This document shows, in pieces, positions 10,691-22,775 of a stretch of 64,000 nt of DNA. Below the pieces are notes generated by a model, which saw nothing but the letters and a program-made list of their open reading frames with translations, had not been told where the DNA came from and searched no databases. The position numbers and the translations under genes were made by a program. This DNA comes from Sorghum bicolor (lineage: Eukaryota; Streptophyta; Magnoliopsida; Poales; Poaceae): contig NC_012877.2 in assembly GCF_000003195.3 (NCBI RefSeq), forward strand, positions 16,547,344-16,611,343, written 5' to 3'. Position 1 is the stretch's first letter, and each line of letters opens with the position of its first letter.

Positions 10691-12692
10691 TTAAATAATC
10701 AATGATCTCCTTTCTCCAATCATCGCACCGATTGCCGACAACGTGTTTAATATGGGTTGATATCCAGAGGCATGCTGAGCCAACCGATTAGCCTCCTCAT
10801 TATGTAACCGAGGAGCAAGCTCTAATCGGAAATCCTTGAATTCCTTTAATAGTCGCATACTCTTTTCATAATAAGTTATCAGGACTTCGCTTCGGCATTC
10901 GTAACTTCCAGCCAACTGACTTATGACCAGCATAGAATCCCCGAAGATTTCAACAACATGAGCATGAACCTCTTTTAATAATTCCAACCCCTTAATCAAA
11001 GCTTGATACTCAGCTTGATTATTCATCGACTTGGCAACAATCGGCAAAGAGAACTCATACTTCTTTCCCTGAGGGGAAACTAGTACTATCCCGAATCCTG
11101 CCCCCGGTCACAGGTAGATCCATCAAAGAAGAGCATCCAAGGAACAATTTCCAAAGTCTCCACTACACCGCAATGTTGAGTCACAAAATCAGCCAGAACC
11201 TGCCCTTTTACAGCCTTAGCTGATTCGTAATGTAGATCAAACTCCGACAGTGCCAAAATCCATTTGCCGATCCTACCACTCATAATCGACATAGACAACA
11301 TGTATCGGACCACATCATCCTTGCATATAACAGTGCATTAGGCCAATAACAAATAGTGCCTTAACTTAATACATGAAAAATATAGGCATAAACATAACTT
11401 CTCAATTGCCGAATACCTGGTCTCAGCATCAATCAGCCTTCTACTCAAATAATAAATCACACGTTCCTTCCCTTCAAATTCTTGAATTAAAGCTGAACCG
11501 ATGACCAACCCATCGGTAGACAAATACAATCTGAAGGGCTTTCCTTGCTGAGGTGGAATTAAAACTGGAGAATTTGTCAAGTAATTCTTGATTTCATCCA
11601 AGGCCAACTGCTGCTCTTTTCCCCATACAAACTCTTGATCGGCTTTCAATTTGAGTAAAGGGCCGAAAGCACGAATTTCACCAGACAAATTAGATATAAA
11701 CCGTCTGATAAAATTACCTTGCCGATCAAAGACTGGAGTTCTGTTTTGTTGGTAGGAGCAACTATCTTATTGATGGCATCAATAGATCTCCTACTAATTT
11801 CAATGCCTCTCTGATGCACCATGAAACCAAGAAATTGCCCTACCGATACACCAAATGCACACTTATTAGGATTCATTTTTAAACCATGTTTCCTTGTGTA
11901 TTCCAACACCTTTCGTAAATTGGCAAGATGCTTTGTGAAATCTCCGGACTTAACCACGACATTATCAATGTAAATTTCCACCAGCTTGCCAATGAACTCA
12001 TGAAAGATAAAATTCATAGCCCTTTGATAGGTAGCACTAGCATTTTTCAAGCCAAAGGTCATGACTATCCATTCAAACAGCCCAACATGACCAGGACATC
12101 TAAATGCGGTCTTTGAAATATCTTCCTCCGCCATGAATATCTGATTATATCCTGCATTGCCATCCATGAAGCTAATAATTCGATGTCCAGTTGCAGCATC
12201 AACTAGCAAATCGGCAACTGGCATTGGGTAGCCATCCATCGGCGTAGCCTTGTTAAGATTTCTAAAATCAATGCAGACTCGAAGCTTCCCATTTTTCTTG
12301 TAAACTGAAACAACATTGGAAATCCACTCGGCATACCGACACTGCCAAATAAATTTAGCTTCGATAAGTTTGGTTATTTCGGCCTTCATATCAGGAAGAA
12401 TATTAGGATTACATCGGCGAGCTGGCTGCTGATGTGGCCGAAATCCAGATTTGATAGGCAACCGATATTCAACAATGGATCGGTCTAAACCAGGCATATC
12501 AGTATAGTCCCAAGCAAAGCAATCTTTATATTCCTTTAACAAATCAGTTAACTGTTGCTTACACTCAGAATTTAACTTAGCACTAATAAAAGTAGGTCTT
12601 GGCTTATCACCATTACCTATATCTACTTCTACTAAATCGTCGGCCGATGTAAACCCCTGGCCTAATTTCCCATCATCGGCGAACCTATCCAA
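10691..12692 (-). pseudogene. rt-rh: Reverse transcriptase/RNase H of element C (YIDD changed to YIDN)
   Basis: The piece 12692-11646 carries the RT fingers and palm (VCIDFRNLNKATPMDGYPMP) and the active-site motif, which reads YIDN instead of YIDD (GAT to AAT). A frameshift follows near 11700. The next piece (11688-11338) is the classical RNase H (LYLSTDGLVIGSAL) and ends in a stop. Two more pieces (11313-11086 and 11047-10691) carry an extra RNase H of the FFDGSTC...NNQAEYQAL...FGDSMLV type, in two frames. RT followed by two RNase H domains is the known arrangement of the Tat lineage. The ORF opens on TTG because the ATG found in A and B is altered. Confidence 0.85.
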
Positions 12693-13356
12693 TAAAACTC
12701 CTCATCAGAACCGATTGCTTGGATCGGTGGAATTTCATAATCGGCAACCTTGAGGAAATCCTTTTCCCAAATCTCCCCTGAAATGCATCTGGTCCTTTCA
12801 TAAGTATCCGCCTCTGCCGATGCTATAACATAAGAAGAATCTCCTGGGACAATCTCAATCTTGTCACCTCCCGACTGAACCAAACATTGGTGCATTGTAG
12901 ACGGGATGCAGCAATTGGCATGGATCCAATCTCTCCCCAGCAATAGATTGTAAGCACCATTTCCACTGATAACGAAGAAAGTTGTCGGCAAGGTTTTACT
13001 GCCGATGGTCAACTCAACGCATATTGCTCCCTTATCTGGAGACTCATTCCCTTCAAAATCTTTAGCATCATATCGGTCTTGGTCAAATCTTGATCTCCTT
13101 TCCCAAGCTTCCGATAGACTACATATGGCATAATATTGATGGCAGCCCCACCATTAACTAAAATCTTGGTCATCGGCCGCCCATCCACCCTTCCTTTGAC
13201 GAACAGGGCTTTAGGATGCTGCCTTTCATTGTCGGTAGGCTTTTCAAAGATAGCCATCATCGGGTCCAGAGCCAACTGAGCTATCTGGTTGGAAAAATCC
13301 AGCTCCTCATCATCACTGGACGGCGCAAGAAACTCCATCGGTAACATAAATACCAT
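12662..13356 (-). pseudogene. pr: Aspartic protease of element C (active-site Asp changed)
   Basis: The retropepsin motif reads ILVNGGAAINIMP where A and B read ILVDGG: the catalytic Asp is Asn (GAT to AAT). A one-base deletion in an A run near 13055 shifts the frame, and 13012-12662 continues the domain (GAYNLLLGRDWIHANCC). The intact enzyme would cut the gag-pol precursor. Confidence 0.8.
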
Positions 13357-14178
13357 GTTAACTTCTGCCGATGGCCCTTTCCCTTAAGGATCCGGTTGCT
13401 GCTGATTTCCAGATTTGCCAGAATTCTCTCCTTTGCTCAAATCTTCTCGTCTTTCGCGCTGCAACCTTCTTTTCTGTGTTCTAGTCAACCCTTCTGGACA
13501 CCATTGCAGCTGTCTTACCGATGGACGATGATTTTCCCTTGACTCCACTCGATAAGTATTAGCATCTCTGCAAAATATGAACTCATCGGGAACCCGTGCA
13601 TCGGCCATCTCTTCAAGCTCCTCTTGGTCTCTAGGAAAATATCTGACATGGTCACCAAGTCTGTCATGCATGCTGAGCCTGCCCCCCAACCGATCATGAA
13701 CTGAAGCTCTTCCCCTAATCGGCCCATTAAATCGCCGATCATCGTTCTGATACTGCCGATTAGGTCTATCATACCGATCATAACCATTGCACTCAGGGCA
13801 GTCTCTAACAGTGGGCAACTTGATGTTCTGTTCCCAATAGTGGATAAAGAACGGGCAATTCCAATGATCTTTATGCCGATTCCACTCCTGTCGGTGTCTT
13901 TCTTCTTCCCGACGATAGTCCTCCTATTGGCGCCGATACCGATCTTCACGTTGCTGCCAAGTCTCCTGATGCCTTCTATGAGTTATCACAATGCCAGATC
14001 GGGGAGGCCTTCCTGAGCTGGTTCCTTCCTGAACCAGACCCTTGCCTTTAGCGTCATCAGTAGTAATCTGATGTTGAGGATCCACCGATGCACTTCTTTC
14101 AGCTGCCTCTGACGTCAAGCCCTTGGTTTTTCCCTTAGCATCCAACATATTTGATGGGAAAGGATGTTGATCGATCTT
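13357..14178 (-). pseudogene. gag: Gag C-terminus of element C, cut by element D
   Basis: This holds an Arg/Glu-rich segment (QQREDRYRRQ) and a CPEC-containing finger near 13790 followed by basic repeats. It matches the region just beyond the amber codon of element A. Here the residue at that place is Trp (TGG), which shows the amber codon in A is a mutation. A stop (TAA) at 13384 and the D insertion at 14178 break the frame. Confidence 0.75.
14174..14178. repeat. Target-site duplication ATCTT of element D (second copy 36181-36185)
   Basis: Removing D and one ATCTT rejoins element C's gag exactly as in the uninterrupted copy in element A near 30905. Confidence 0.85.
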
Positions 14179-14717
14179 TGTTGACACTAGCTAACACCTC
14201 TTAGATACTAGGTTGTCATCCCCAGCATGGTGCCAGAGTGTACAAAGGTATTTATAAATATGGAGGCTCTCTAGAAAATAATCTATTCTATCCGCAAGCG
14301 CACAGATAAAACACCTCATTGTAGCATTTCACCAGGATAAGTATTCCAGGTATCGTTATTTATAATTTTGCTTAAGAGAACAAAAGGGATGAAATTAAAA
14401 TAAGGACAAAATCTATCAAGGCATAGACTAGAGATAAACTTGCAAGAACATGATTACTAATGAGAAACTCGTCACACAGTCACTTACTTTGGCAGGGGGT
14501 AAACCATAAAGATAATGATAATGAATTATAAGTTCATGGGTAAATAACACAGCGATTAGAAAATAGACTACTCCTCATATATGTGGGTGACGTCGGATTA
14601 GCTAGAGAATGGATTTTAAGTTATCTACTATCTACTAAGTCACAATCTACTCTAGTTATCTACAAGATCATGTATAGCATAAAAGACTCTTCATTCATGT
14701 ATAAGGAATATTGCATC
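14179..14717 (-). repeat. Partial 3' LTR of element D
   Basis: It is collinear with 19550-20088 with about nine base differences over 540 bp, then homology stops abruptly. It represents the last third of the LTR on the minus strand. The remainder is replaced by a plus-strand LTR (14718-16357). Confidence 0.85.
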
Positions 14718-16357
14718 AAATTTAATTATCAAATAAACAAAGAAATGGATCTAAATGAAATCAACATCTAGACTTAGGGTTTTATCTGACAGAATTCCAC
14801 GAGTTTTGGTGTTTGTCTATTTCTGCAGGGGGTTATCAGGAAATACGGAAGAAAGGCCCACACGTTGGGATTACATAGAGATATTAACGTGCCGCGCAAT
14901 TATCTTACATCTAGAAGACTCCAAAAGCCACGGGAAGAAAGCGGAGGCCGAACGGGGCCAGAGGCAGGGCGCCCGCCCTCCTGCCCTGGGCGCCCGCCCT
15001 GACTTGGAGGCCAATCAGGACTCTGTTTCTCGGGAGATCTCCACCGACCTAAAGGATCAAGGATAACCGTTCAATCTAAGTCGGTTTGATCCAACGGCCC
15101 ATATTCACTTGAAGGGACTATAAAACCAGACCCCCTGCCCCCTGGAGGAGAGAGCCTCTCAACCCTAATTCATTATTCCTCAAGGGAGAAGAAGCCTCTG
15201 ATCAAGATTAGAGCCACCACATCAATTAGATATCTAGATTAGCATAGCTACATAGGATTAGAACTAGAAGGAGTCAATCTTCGATTGGTTTCCGGATCTG
15301 TCAAGAGGATTCTTGGTAATTCTCTAATTGTGCTTCTAATTGCTTTCTAATCATCTTTGTTCTTCAATATTATGAATATGACTTTGTTCTACTTTAATAT
15401 TTTGCTTATGACTTTGCTCTACTTGTTTATATTCAAGATTATATTGTTCTTAGTTTATCATAGTTATGTACTTGGCTTAGTTAGATTGGATCTATATACA
15501 TGCTTAGGATCGTATAGAGTTTATCCATCGGATCCATGGGTAAATGATAGATATTGTGTAGGCGTGGTGCTTATACCGTATTTATCTGCGATTGTACCCA
15601 ATATGCCAAATCGTGGGGTAGTTCGTGATAGTGACAGCTTCATTGATTCTTATATAGTCCCCCTCTCGTGTATTGGGCTGGCAAAGCAATATTATTACAG
15701 AGGAGTGATTGCTATGTTTCTCATTTACCTTGCTAATATCACTATGCATGGGTGTAGTCTTGTCTCGCAATGATTGCTAAGTATGCTTGCACTAACTATG
15801 ATAATGCTAGACTATATAGTTGAGAATAACTTAGGAAATATTCTTGTAGTTCGTTCTAATTCCATGCTAGTGACTTTCTAGAGTATCTAATTGAGGTGCT
15901 TATCATATTTATATGTGGCTAAGTTATGATCAGATTAATTATCTTTGTCCTTATATGTGTAGTCTTGTTATCTTTTATGTGACACTTACCCCTGTATGAA
16001 AGAGTTAGATAAATGTTCTCAATTATACATGCAATGGTAGATACTCAATCTCATACTCTATTCTGTAATCAATAGTGATGATTGTTAATCCCTTCCCAGT
16101 GGTAAAAATATAAATAACGATACCTCGAATACTTCCCGGTTAAAATGCTACATCGGTATTAATCTGTGCGCTTGTAGATCCCATTCATTATTTATTTAGA
16201 AGAGCAATTGCATATTTCAATACCGCGTCTCTCATGTCATGCTGGGGATGACAACTTGGCTTAAGTGGTGTGAGGGATAGGTTTGGCATTTTTGGCACCG
16301 TTACTAGAATTAGAAAACTTAGTCTACTTTTGGTAATGATGTTAAGAATACCCAACA
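14718..16357 (+). repeat. Plus-strand Athila-like LTR (I), lacking its first bases
   Basis: It is homologous to the LTRs at 48853, 55129 and 37601, in plus orientation, and ends CCCAACA at 16357. The usual TGTTGAC start is missing. It has the paired GGGCGCCCGCCC palindromes at 14967-14978 and 14988-14999, TATAAAA at 15119-15125 and a degenerate primer-site copy at 16291-16309. Together with 14179-14717 it makes a head-to-head LTR pair. Either a second element inserted and was deleted, or recombination occurred; the sequence does not decide. Confidence 0.75.
15119..15125 (+). promoter_or_regulatory. TATA box of LTR I
   Basis: TATAAAA is followed by CCAGACCCCC, as at 49275 in element J, downstream of the paired GC palindromes. 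Confidence 0.6.
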
Positions 16358-17279
16358 CCTGTGTTCTTCACCTTCTTGAACATCTTGTAAACAAAAGTTG
16401 GCAAAAACACAACTAGTGGAAAATGTGAGAGAAAATGTTAGTGGTTAGCTGCCCGGAATGTCAGTAGTCCAGGGGTTAGTCGTTCAAGACAAGTTTTTAT
16501 TTTGGCAGAACCTCCCCTTAAACAACTTTTACATCTGCTTTGGACAGCGGGATCACTGCTTACTAGGTGAAACTCACTCTCTCACTAAAAGACTACCAAC
16601 TTCTTTCCCACTCTTCTCTTCCTCTCTACTCTCTTCTCACTTCACTACAGGAGCTCCTTCTCTGGAAATTGAAACTTGCGTGGTTTTCTGGAATGCTTGT
16701 GTGAAGAAGTTGGAGGCAGGAGGTGGCAATTTATAGGAGGAAGGAAGGGCAGGGTGGGCGCCATCTATAGGTGGGTGGGCGCCCACTTATGGTGCCCATC
16801 CTGGCTGCCCTTTCTCCACTCCCTCCTTTGCTTAACTCTTACGCAAAATAATGGATCATGGGTGGTGGTTGGCCGGTGGAAAAGTGCTGGTGAGTGGAGT
16901 TATGTTGGTGGATCAAATAATGTGATGGGATGTATGTGAGGTGTGGTGTATGACATGTGGGACCCAAGGAGTGTGGGTCATGCTTCTAGAAGATTGCTAT
17001 AATTAAATATAATGCAGGAAAATCTATGAGAATTGAAACTTATTTGAAATGATAATGAAAAAATATTTTTGTGCCTCCACAATAATTAATAAAATATGGG
17101 TTGTTACACACCATAAATATTATTTATATGGGGCTTTTTATTATTTTAATAATATTATGAATAAATATGACTAATGCAAGAATTAATTATGCAAGAATTA
17201 ATGATGCGGATAAATACCGATTTACCTCCCGGTGAGTGTTTGGGATTTTTAGGTCCCCCAAGCTGGACCTCCAAATCTT
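16358..17279. other. Non-coding 3' region of element D
   Basis: No supported gene. It holds an AT-rich stretch (about 16990-17210) and a segment with GGGCGCC/GGCGCCC motifs (16758-16785). Near 17255, on the minus strand, a polypurine-like AGCTTGGGGGACC follows the protease coding region. The ORFs of 87-92 codons here have no recognisable motifs. Confidence 0.5.
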
Positions 17280-19235
17280 TTAATCTTCTGAATTACCTTC
17301 CTCCAGAGATGGTGTCTCCAGTGGTTCTTCATGAACTTTCTTCACTATAGGGTCTCTCTCTGGTCTGGGTTTCAATGTGAAGTGTTCTTCTTTTTCGTTG
17401 ATGTTGAACTTGATTTCTCCTTTCCCGACATCAATGTGGGCATTGGCAGTGCTCAGAAATGGCCTTCCAAGGATAATGGACACTTTTGAGTCAGGACTCA
17501 TGTCCAGTACCACGAAGTCTACTGGCACAAGGAAATCTCTGATCTTGACTGGAATGTTTTCGGCGATGCCCAACGGGTGTCGAACTAATTGATCTGCTAG
17601 TTGCAGGCACATTGATGTTGGTTCTAGGGTCGTATGCTCAAGCTTTTTGTAGACTGATGCTGGCATCACACTGACACTTGCTCCGAGATCACAAAGTGCA
17701 TTGTTGAAGTGTTAGTTTCCGATCGAGCAATCAATAGTGGGGCATCCTGGATCCTTCTTCTTCCTTGGTGGTATATTGAGGATGGCCGCACTACATTCTT
17801 CTGTCAGCTTGATAACCTCAGTGGTGGGCAGTGGTCTCTTCTTGTTAAGAATATCTCTGATGTACTTTGCATATGTAGGTACCTGTATGGCATCAAGTAG
17901 AGGTATGTTGACATATAATTTCTGAATGACCTCTACAAACTTACGAAACTGCTCATCCAACTGCAGTCCTCTATTTCTTCTGGGAAATGGCAAATAGTTG
18001 GTGTCGTAAAAATCTTTCCTCATTTCTCCAGTTCTTGGTGGTTGCAGCAGATCTTCTGCTTCAACTGGGCTTTCTTCTTCTATCACTGTTGGTTGCACTG
18101 GTGCTGATGTTCGTTGTTTCTCTTTTGGGTATGGGAGATCCCTGGTGGTTTTACCTCCTCTAATAGTTATGTTCTTTACCTGCTCAATGTTATTAGCAAC
18201 AGGCAGTGCAGCGGCTAGCTTTATTAATTTAAGCTCTACCCTTTTATTAAGAGGATTTTGCTCATCAAAGGCAGTTAATAGAAAATCCATTTTATTGTGT
18301 ATATCTTTTAGAGATGATTCATTTGTATCTAGCCTTTGTTTAACTTCATTATTAGTTTTTGTTTGTTGAGCAATTATCTCTTTTAATGAAAGTTGCTTGA
18401 GAGTGTTACCTGAATTCATACCTTTGCTATTGGGTGGACTCGAAGTGGTTTGATATTTGTGTGCTGTCTCAATGGCCCTTTGATCTTCTTTGAACTTGGC
18501 CCTCTGGTCAATCCAATGGAGCAAATTTTCCATCTTAGTTGATAATGCATTTACTTCTTCTGGTATTTCTTCAGTTTGATGACATTGTTGAGCTTCATCT
18601 TGGAACTAGATTAGGTTTTCTGCTATCTTATCCAAAAGTATCTCTGCTTTTCCAATTGTAAGCTCCAAGAATGATCCTTTAGCAGATACATCTAGGCACT
18701 CACGAGCCTTCTGGGTTAATCCATGGTAGAAGGTCTGCATAAGTAACCATGTGGCCATTCCATGGTGAGGACAATCTGAAATGTATCCTTGAAAACGCTC
18801 CCATGCTTCTAAAATGGTTTCTGTCTTCCGCTGTTGGAAACTGACAATATTTCCTCTTAAGGCAGTTGTTTTGCCTATAGGGAAAAACTTTGATAGAAAG
18901 GCATCTGACAAGTTCGTCCAGTTGCTGATGTTATCTTGATGAGTGTAGAACCACTTCCTCGCTTTTCCTTCTAGTGAGAATGGAAAAAGGCGAAGCAGTA
19001 TGACGTCTTTGTCAATTCCGTTGATGTGGATTGTGCTTCCAATCTCTAAGAAATTCTGCAAGTGTGCACTAGCATCTTCATGTGCCTTTCCACTGAATTG
19101 TGTAGCTTGTACCAAATTGATGAGGCTTGACTTGAGCTCAAACTCGGGTGCTCCTTCTTCTACTGCAAATATTCGACCAGTTGGAATGTTCTCAAGACTT
19201 GGAGCAGAGAATTCTTGCAAGGTCTTCTGCGCCAT
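17280..19235 (-). pseudogene. gag-pr: Athila-like gag-protease of element D, two in-frame stops
   Basis: One reading frame runs from the ATG at 19235 to the stop at 17280, broken by TAG (18606-18608) and TAA (17712-17714). Gag residues about 55-180 hold the capsid signature (LLRLFPFSLEGKARKWFY and ERFQGYISDCPHHG). The protease motif reads ALCDLGASVSVMP with the catalytic Asp kept, and the flap-distal ILGRPFLSTANAHIDV motif follows. The protein is about 650 residues, which is gag plus protease only. The 3' neighbour is a polypurine-like tract, so polymerase was lost before or by the last transposition. The stops fit decay (Gln to TAG and a similar change). Confidence 0.85.
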
Positions 19236-19523
19236 AGCTTCAGCAAATTGTAGCTAGCTTCTTCTTTCTTTCTTGATTGCTTTGGTTCTGATGATGAAGA
19301 GTTGAATGTACCGAAGTCAATCCTGATATACCCTGTATAAAAATATAAACATAGAAAAACAACAGGGTGAACCTGCCAAAGCAGAGGTGCCTTGTTATGA
19401 TTTCTCACTTAGTAGCTATTTTTATGCAATTATTTCTCTATAGTCTAGTCTATTATTTTGTGTGAATAACCTTGACTGATTTCCTGACTTTCCTTACCGT
19501 TCCTATGTGTTACTCTTTTGTGT

Positions 19524-19541
19524 TCCCCGGCAACGGCGCCA
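19524..19541 (-). other. Primer-binding site of element D (tRNA-Asp type)
   Basis: The minus strand reads TGGCGCCGTTGCCGGGGA, 8 bases from the LTR end at 19550. The full 18 bases match the 3' end of tRNA-Asp. Confidence 0.9.
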
Positions 19542-19549
19542 GAAATGCT

Positions 19550-20908
19550 TGTTGACACTAGCTAACACCACTTAGATACTAGGTTGTCATCCCCAGCATG
19601 GTGCCAGAGTGTACAAAGGTACTTATAAATATGGAGGCTCTCTAGAAAATAATCTATTCTATCCGCAAGCGCACAGATAAAACACCTCATTGTAGCGTTT
19701 CACCAGGGTAAGTATTCCAGGTATCGTTATTTATAATTTTGCTTAAGAGAACAAAAGGGATGAAATTAAAATAAGGACAAAATCTATCAAGGCATAGACT
19801 AGAGATAAACTTGCAAGAATATGATTACTAATGAGAAACTCGTCACACAGTCACTTACTTTGGCAGAGGGTAAACCATAAAGATAATGATAATGAATTAT
19901 AAGTTCATGGGTAAATAACACAGCGATTAGAAAATAGACTACTCCTCATATATGTGGGTGACATCGGATTAGCTAGAGAATGGATTCTAAGTTATCTACT
20001 ATCTACTAAGTCACAATCTACTCTAGTTATCTACAAGATCATGTATAGCATAAAAGACTCTTCATTCATGTATAAGGAACATTGCTAAAGTAAATCAGAA
20101 CATCGTAAGACTTACTCCGCAATACAAATTCTGCCTGTCCTATCAACGGAGGGTGGACTATATAAGAATCAACGAAGCTGTCACTATCGTGAACTACCAC
20201 ACAACCCGGCCAATAGGATACATTTGCAGGTAAATAATATCTAAGCACCACGCCCACATGTGATCTACCACTTAACTCCCTCGAGTCAAGAGCTAAGCGC
20301 TTTGCAAACTTATACATAAACTCATTATCAATCATAACTATATCAAATATAGAACTAGAGCAAACTAAGAGTATAATAAATAGAGACATAATACAATTAG
20401 AACAAAGTATTAGAGAAAGATATGAATAATACCAATCTTTATTACCGAAGATCCGAATCCAGAGCGTAGTGCTCTACTTCTCTAATTGCTATCTAATCAA
20501 TCCTCTAAACTTGAAGGATTAGGGAGTAGCTAATTCTAATTCTCTGTGGGAGAGAAGCTCTAAACCCTAACTTTGATGGCTACCTCTGATAATGATTTGT
20601 CCTCTTCTCTTCTCTCCCCCAGGTGTGGAGAGGCCTTGGTTATATAGTCCTTTCAAGTGAAATTGGGCCGTTGGATTAAACCGACATTGATCACACGGTT
20701 TTCCTTGATCCTTTAGGTCGGTGGAGAACGATCCAAGAGTTTGGTTCGGATTGGCCCCGAGAATTGTGCGGGCACCCAAGGAGGGAGGGCGGGCGCCCTG
20801 CCCCCGAGCCCGTCCAGTCTCCCGTTCGTTCCCGTGGCTTCTGGACTCTTCTAGATTGAGGAAAAAAATTGCGCGGCACGTAATTATCTCGTTGTAAACA
20901 TGACATGT
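19550..20908 (-). repeat. 5' LTR of element D, inner part (continues at 36018-36180)
   Basis: It begins TGTTGACACTAGC beside the primer site. The LTR is split after 20908 by element E and finishes at 36018-36180, total about 1522 bp. A minus-strand TATA box (20640-20647) and GC palindromes (about 20783-20800) give the same promoter layout as the other Athila-like LTRs here. Confidence 0.85.
20904..20908. repeat. Target-site duplication CATGT of solo LTR E (second copy 36013-36017)
   Basis: Joining the flanks restores the Athila-like LTR order seen at 49008-49040 (GGCCCACA... then TTTACA...GTGCCGCGC). Confidence 0.8.
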
Positions 20909-21442
20909 TGTAATACCCGATTTTAAGGACAAAATCAGATATGCACCATATGTGAGTTTTAGAAGCCAAATCTCACATATAGCTACAAATAAGGGGTAAT
21001 ATCAAAAGACAACGCATAAATATATAACGTACTTAGTTTAAAAGAGATAACCTTTAATAGCAAACGGATAGACAACTCCAACTTCGGGTATTAACTTCTC
21101 TCTACAGGATCCTACTGACTGGTTGATCACAAGCCTAAACTTCTCCTGAGGTTTGGGGGAAATAGCAAGAGTGAGTCCATGTCGAACTCCACAAGTATAG
21201 CAACTAGATTGTATAGCTCTCACAATCTCATGATCAATGTGACATAAATAATGTAGAGCATTAAACAATAAATAATGAGTATATTTAACACACAAGAATC
21301 ATCACCGTCGATGCAAGAATCCCCAAGGCCGCTCTTAACCGTGAGCACGGCTAGTATACTAGTTTTTAACACTCTGCAGAGGTTGTACATCTTTACCCAT
21401 GAGTCATGATTTACCCTTTCGCCTGAGGTGATCAGCCTCTTA

Positions 21443-21447
21443 ACCCA
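21443..21447. repeat. Target-site duplication ACCCA of element A (second copy 33809-33813)
   Basis: The direct copies immediately flank TGTTGATGC at 21448 and GTGTCAACA at 33808. Confidence 0.9.
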
Positions 21448-22137
21448 TGTTGATGCAAAACCTAGTCTGCAAACACAAAGGGCTAATACCCGATCCAAAC
21501 GTTAAGGCGTGCCAGCCGATTTGACCTTACTATCGGCAAAGGTGGTAACTCGAATACTTTAGTCCTGACAACAGCGATGCGCCCGGATGTCACGGCTAAG
21601 AGGTACTCACGCGGAACTTGAGGATACGCCGAGCTTGAGTCGACGAATTCCTAAGAACTCGTAACAAAAAGAAAACGTATGACGAAGTCGTCGAAAAGTA
21701 AATGCTGGAATATGAGTAAAAACGTGTGTTTGATTGATTGATAGATGATGATGATTACAAGGTCCTAGGGCTTATATTTATACCCTGCTCAAAGAGCTAC
21801 GACCAGACACGATTAGAATTCGAATTCCAAATCACACGGAACCCGTATACAACACGATGCGAATAACTAAGGAAATAATAAAACCATCCTCCGTGACAAA
21901 CCGAAACTCCTCCACATGACAACTGGCAGCTTCCGGACTCCTCCTTCGCGTCATCGGCAATCCCCTTGCCATAGTCATCGGCAGACCTTTTTACTTGGTC
22001 ATCGGCACCATATTACTGCCTGAGGACTTAGTCACATTCAACCTTTCCCTCATCGGCAACCATCCTTATCAGCAACCCGCATCGTACTGCCACCCTATTC
22101 TGCCATCCTGGACACGTGCCCAAAAATGGTGTCAACA
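21448..22137 (-). repeat. 3' LTR of element A (690 bp)
   Basis: Identical on reading to 33119-33808. It carries TATAAATA on the minus strand (21775-21782) and six ATCGGC/GCCGAT motifs. Three of these (21953, 21977, 22001) are spaced exactly 24 bases apart in a TCATCGGCA context. Confidence 0.95.
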
Positions 22138-22157
22138 CATGCCCCCCAGTTTCGGAG
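22138..22157 (-). other. Polypurine tract of element A
   Basis: The minus strand reads ACTGGGGGGCATG directly before the 3' LTR. The same tract lies at 5416-5435 in element C. Confidence 0.85.
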
Positions 22158-22618
22158 TATAAAACTATTAATGCTCCGAAATTCTCTGCAGTAATGATGT
22201 CTTCTCCGCAATTAATGCTCCTAATCTGGTAACCGACAACCTCAATCTGGACGACTCTGATCCTAATCCTCCGCAGATCCCTCGAAATCCCCAACTTCCT
22301 AAACGGGCATCTCTTTTAGTCGTACATCGGCAACAATACTGTTACAAAGATCTGCCGATGCTCTGCCCAGGAGATTCGCAAAACGGTTACCTCCCCTCTA
22401 TCCGCCCATCGGCAGGACGACCGTTATAGAATATCACCGATGGACCGACCAGGAGATCGCGCACAGTAAAATATCTTTAGATAATGACCGCTTCCTGTCA
22501 AATCACCTGCACAATCCCTGGATTATCGTGCGAACAGTTACCATATCCACTTGAGTACCCTCGGGCCTCTCGGATGCGGCAAAGAAATAAGTCAGATTTG
22601 CCCTTGTCCATCTTGTCC

Positions 22619-22627
22619 TATAAATAG
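22619..22627 (+). promoter_or_regulatory. TATA box of the antisense PMD gene in A
   Basis: TATAAATAG stands 157 bases before the ATG at 22776, with CTTGTCC just upstream as in element C. The stretch 22138-22618 is non-coding, rich in ATCGGC motifs, and also partly conserved in C (5416-5814), as expected of a promoter. Confidence 0.65.
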
Positions 22628-22775
22628 TTCCTTCTTGGGTACTCCTCCCCCATTGCATCATTCCGCCATCCAACTTCACTTTTCCAGCGGCGGCGCCATT
22701 CTCAATCCTCAAGATCTCCGACAAGCATTCTTCTTCATCAACTCCGGCCCCCTCCAGCGTCCTCTTCACGACAAG

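Larger units (their letters stand above)
4691..14178 (-). mobile_element. Tat-like Ty3/gypsy element C, larger segment
   Basis: Left to right this holds the 3' LTR, polypurine tract, an antisense PMD pseudogene, then integrase, reverse transcriptase/RNase H, protease and the gag C-terminus read on the minus strand. The order matches element A almost base for base. At 14178 the gag is cut by element D with target duplication ATCTT (14174-14178 and 36181-36185), and it resumes at 36181-37509. The 5' LTR and gag N-terminus are missing, so C is a truncated old copy. Protein-level damage is widespread: frameshifts, stops and three altered catalytic residues. Confidence 0.9.

Noticed and set aside
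13515..13949. 144-codon minus-strand ORF rich in Ile and Met
   Set aside because: It is the second frame of the gag C-terminal region of element C; the true frame is marked by the CPEC finger and homology to A. The same holds for 30246-30512 and 48599-48808.
15357..15773. 138-codon hydrophobic ORF resembling a membrane protein
   Set aside because: It is the AT-rich leader part of LTR I; Leu/Phe/Tyr codons come from T-rich sequence, and the same region in H and D is not open.
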